From Acidobacteria bacterium RIFCSPLOWO2_12_FULL_68_19 (GTDB taxonomy: Bacteria; Acidobacteriota; Vicinamibacteria; Vicinamibacterales; UBA2999): a stretch of 64,000 nucleotides of DNA. The DNA lies in assembly GCA_001767525.1 (NCBI GenBank), contig MELF01000005.1, positions 1-64,000 on the forward strand, given 5' to 3'. The translations under genes were made by a program, and so were the position numbers. A model generated the notes under the pieces. The model was not told the DNA's origin. It saw only the letters and a program-made list of their open reading frames with translations, and did no database searches. Shown here piece after piece: positions 62,589 through 64,000 of this stretch; positions within the stretch are counted from its first letter, which is position 1; each line of letters begins with the position of its first letter.

Positions 62589-64000
62589 ATGGAGCTGCTG
62601 ACGCTCGCGTTCGGCGCGGGCACCCTGGCGCTGGCCTTCGCCGCCGTCACGACGCGCCGCGTGTTGCGCGAGGAGACGGGGACCGATACGATGCGGAACA
62701 TCGCCGCGCTGATCCAGCAGGGCGCGGCCGCCTTTCTCCGTCGTGAATACACCTTCGTGGCGGCGTTCGTCATCCTCGTGGGCGCCATCATTGCCGTGTT
62801 CGTCGATCTCGACGTTACCGGGAAGTTCGCCGCGCTCGGCTTGGCGCCGGAGGGCCCGTTCGCGACGCTGCCCCGGACGGCGATCTCGTACGTGCTCGGG
62901 GCGTGCGCCTCGGCGGCCTCCGGTTATATCGGCATGTTCATCGCCGTTCGCGCGAACGTCCGCACGGCAGCCAAGGCGCGCGTGGGCCTCAATCCTGCGC
63001 TGCGGGTGGCGTTCGCGTCGGGCGCGGTGATGGGGATGACGGTGGTCGGCATCAGCCTGGTCTGCCTCTCGGGCCTCTACCTCGTCTTCCGGCACTTCCA
63101 GCCGTTGACCGGGTTTGCCTTCGGCGCGTCCTCTATTGCCCTCTTCGCGCGCGTCGGCGGGGGCATCTTCACGAAGGCCGCCGACGTCGGCGCCGACCTG
63201 GTCGGCAAGGTCGAAGCGGGGATTCCCGAGGACGACCCGCGCAACCCGGCGACGATCGCCGACAATGTGGGCGACAACGTCGGCGACGTGGCGGGGATGG
63301 GCGCCGACCTGTTCGAGTCGTACACCGGCTCGATCGTCGCCACGATGTCGCTGGCGGCGATCGGCGTCGTCGGGGCCGGCCAGAACGCCGTCCTGCCGTC
63401 GGAGGCGGCGGCGAACTGGGACGGGACGGCGTTCGTGCTACCGCTGGGCGTGATGGGCGTCGGCGCCGTTGCGGCGGTGATCGGCACGTTCTTCGTGCGC
63501 ACGAGCGAGCAGGCCGACATGGCGCGCCTGCTGTGGGCGCTGCGCGCCGGCATCTTCGGGGCGGGCGCACTGGCCCTGGCCGGCACGGCAGCCGTCGTTG
63601 CGGGGCTCGGCCTCGATTTCAGGCTCTTCTGGGTCGTCGTCGTCGGACTCGTCGCGGGACAGGTGATCGGCACAGCGACGGAATACTACACGGCCTACGA
63701 GTACTCGCCGACCCAGAAGCTCGCGCGGCAAGCCGTGTCGGGCGCCGGTCCGACGATCATCGGCGGCCTGGCGCTCGGGATGCTGTCGACGGCCGTGCCG
63801 CTGCTGGCGATCGTCGCGGCGATCTGGATGACGTTCGAGCTGGCCGGTCTCTACGGGGTGGCGCTCTCGGCCGTCGGCATGCTGTCGACGCTGGGCGTCA
63901 CGCTGGCGACCGACGCCTACGGCCCCGTCGCCGACAACGCCGGCGGCATTGCGGAGCAGTCGCGGCTGCCCTCCGAGGTGCGCGAGCGGACCGACGCGCT
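62589..64000 (+). CDS. hppA: Membrane-bound ion-translocating pyrophosphatase (partial)
   Basis: This enzyme couples pyrophosphate hydrolysis to H+ or Na+ export. About 470 residues are visible before the window ends; full proteins are nearer 700. It has an N-terminal helix, then AALIQQGAAAFLRREY, the signature FTKAADVGADLVGKVEAGIPEDDPRNPATIADNVGDNVGDVAGMGADLFESY with the Mg-PPi Asp cluster, and LATDAYGPVADNAGGIAEQS. The residues that separate K+-dependent from independent types lie just past base 64000. Its ATG directly follows the DUF502 stop. Confidence 0.97.
   Translation, partial: MELLTLAFGAGTLALAFAAVTTRRVLREETGTDTMRNIAALIQQGAAAFLRREYTFVAAFVILVGAIIAVFVDLDVTGKFAALGLAPEGPFATLPRTAISYVLGACASAASGYIGMFIAVRANVRTAAKARVGLNPALRVAFASGAVMGMTVVGISLVCLSGLYLVFRHFQPLTGFAFGASSIALFARVGGGIFTKAADVGADLVGKVEAGIPEDDPRNPATIADNVGDNVGDVAGMGADLFESYTGSIVATMSLAAIGVVGAGQNAVLPSEAAANWDGTAFVLPLGVMGVGAVAAVIGTFFVRTSEQADMARLLWALRAGIFGAGALALAGTAAVVAGLGLDFRLFWVVVVGLVAGQVIGTATEYYTAYEYSPTQKLARQAVSGAGPTIIGGLALGMLSTAVPLLAIVAAIWMTFELAGLYGVALSAVGMLSTLGVTLATDAYGPVADNAGGIAEQSRLPSEVRERTDA

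Overview
The window is GC-rich chromosomal DNA with dense coding on both strands and long antisense shadow ORFs. The gene content points to a Gram-negative bacterium: LptD, SecDF/YajC, an outer-membrane barrel-like protein, lipoproteins and Tat-exported flavoenzymes. TPR, HEAT, cupin and carboxypeptidase-regulatory-like periplasmic proteins, an HupE/UreJ-type protein and a DUF6282-type hydrolase are typical of Acidobacteriota, perhaps Vicinamibacteria. That placement is an inference from gene content; no rRNA or tRNA is present to test it.

Layout. 1-5.1 kb is accessory: a group II intron with its reverse transcriptase (5' end outside the window), an orphan type III-like DNA methyltransferase, a frameshifted AAA-ATPase remnant and a large nested inverted repeat. 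5.1-8.2 kb holds two exported flavoenzymes. 8.3-10.8 kb is lepA-lepB, preceded by a decayed partial copy of the lepA 5' end. 10.8-13.0 kb (minus) is DUF167-hutI-cyclodeaminase, part of histidine degradation. 13.0-16.5 kb (plus) is a secreted amidohydrolase-like protein and three exported cupin genes. 16.7-25 kb has cstA, yggS, a TPR protein, a DinG-like helicase, glyA and an RlmI-type methyltransferase. 25-34.2 kb has an SDR, a small protein, an HupE/UreJ protein, a barrel-like protein, a cupredoxin, an M1 peptidase, a cupin and a MetE-like enzyme. 34.3-36.4 kb is a slipin-NfeD pair. 36.5-37.3 kb is a RAYT transposase between two inverted REP palindromes. 37.3-42.6 kb has a phosphodiesterase, a methyltransferase, a cupin and thiC under a TPP riboswitch. 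42.9-51.6 kb (minus) is a cell-envelope and lipid run: deoxynucleoside kinase, accD, folC, lptD, rmlA, rmlC-like, rmlB and a final reductase/epimerase. 51.7-56.9 kb has a HEAT-cyclophilin lipoprotein, two tiny lysine-rich peptide genes, a TPR protein and ddl. 56.9-64 kb (plus) is tgt, yajC, secD, secF, uppP, a DUF502 protein and the start of hppA, which runs off the end.

Several patterns go beyond ordinary annotation. (1) Two tandem minigenes encode nearly identical 16-residue Lys/Ala peptides, each with its own ribosome-binding site and intrinsic terminator. (2) At least nine intergenic spacers are built from a short word repeated with small variations, most of them folding back on themselves. 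(3) Nine genes carry a TANNNT box exactly six bases before the start codon, as expected for leaderless transcription. (4) A diverged direct repeat of the lepA G1-loop coding region lies about 100 bp upstream of lepA. (5) Palindromic elements have invaded or formed coding sequence in ddl, the SDR gene and the RAYT gene.
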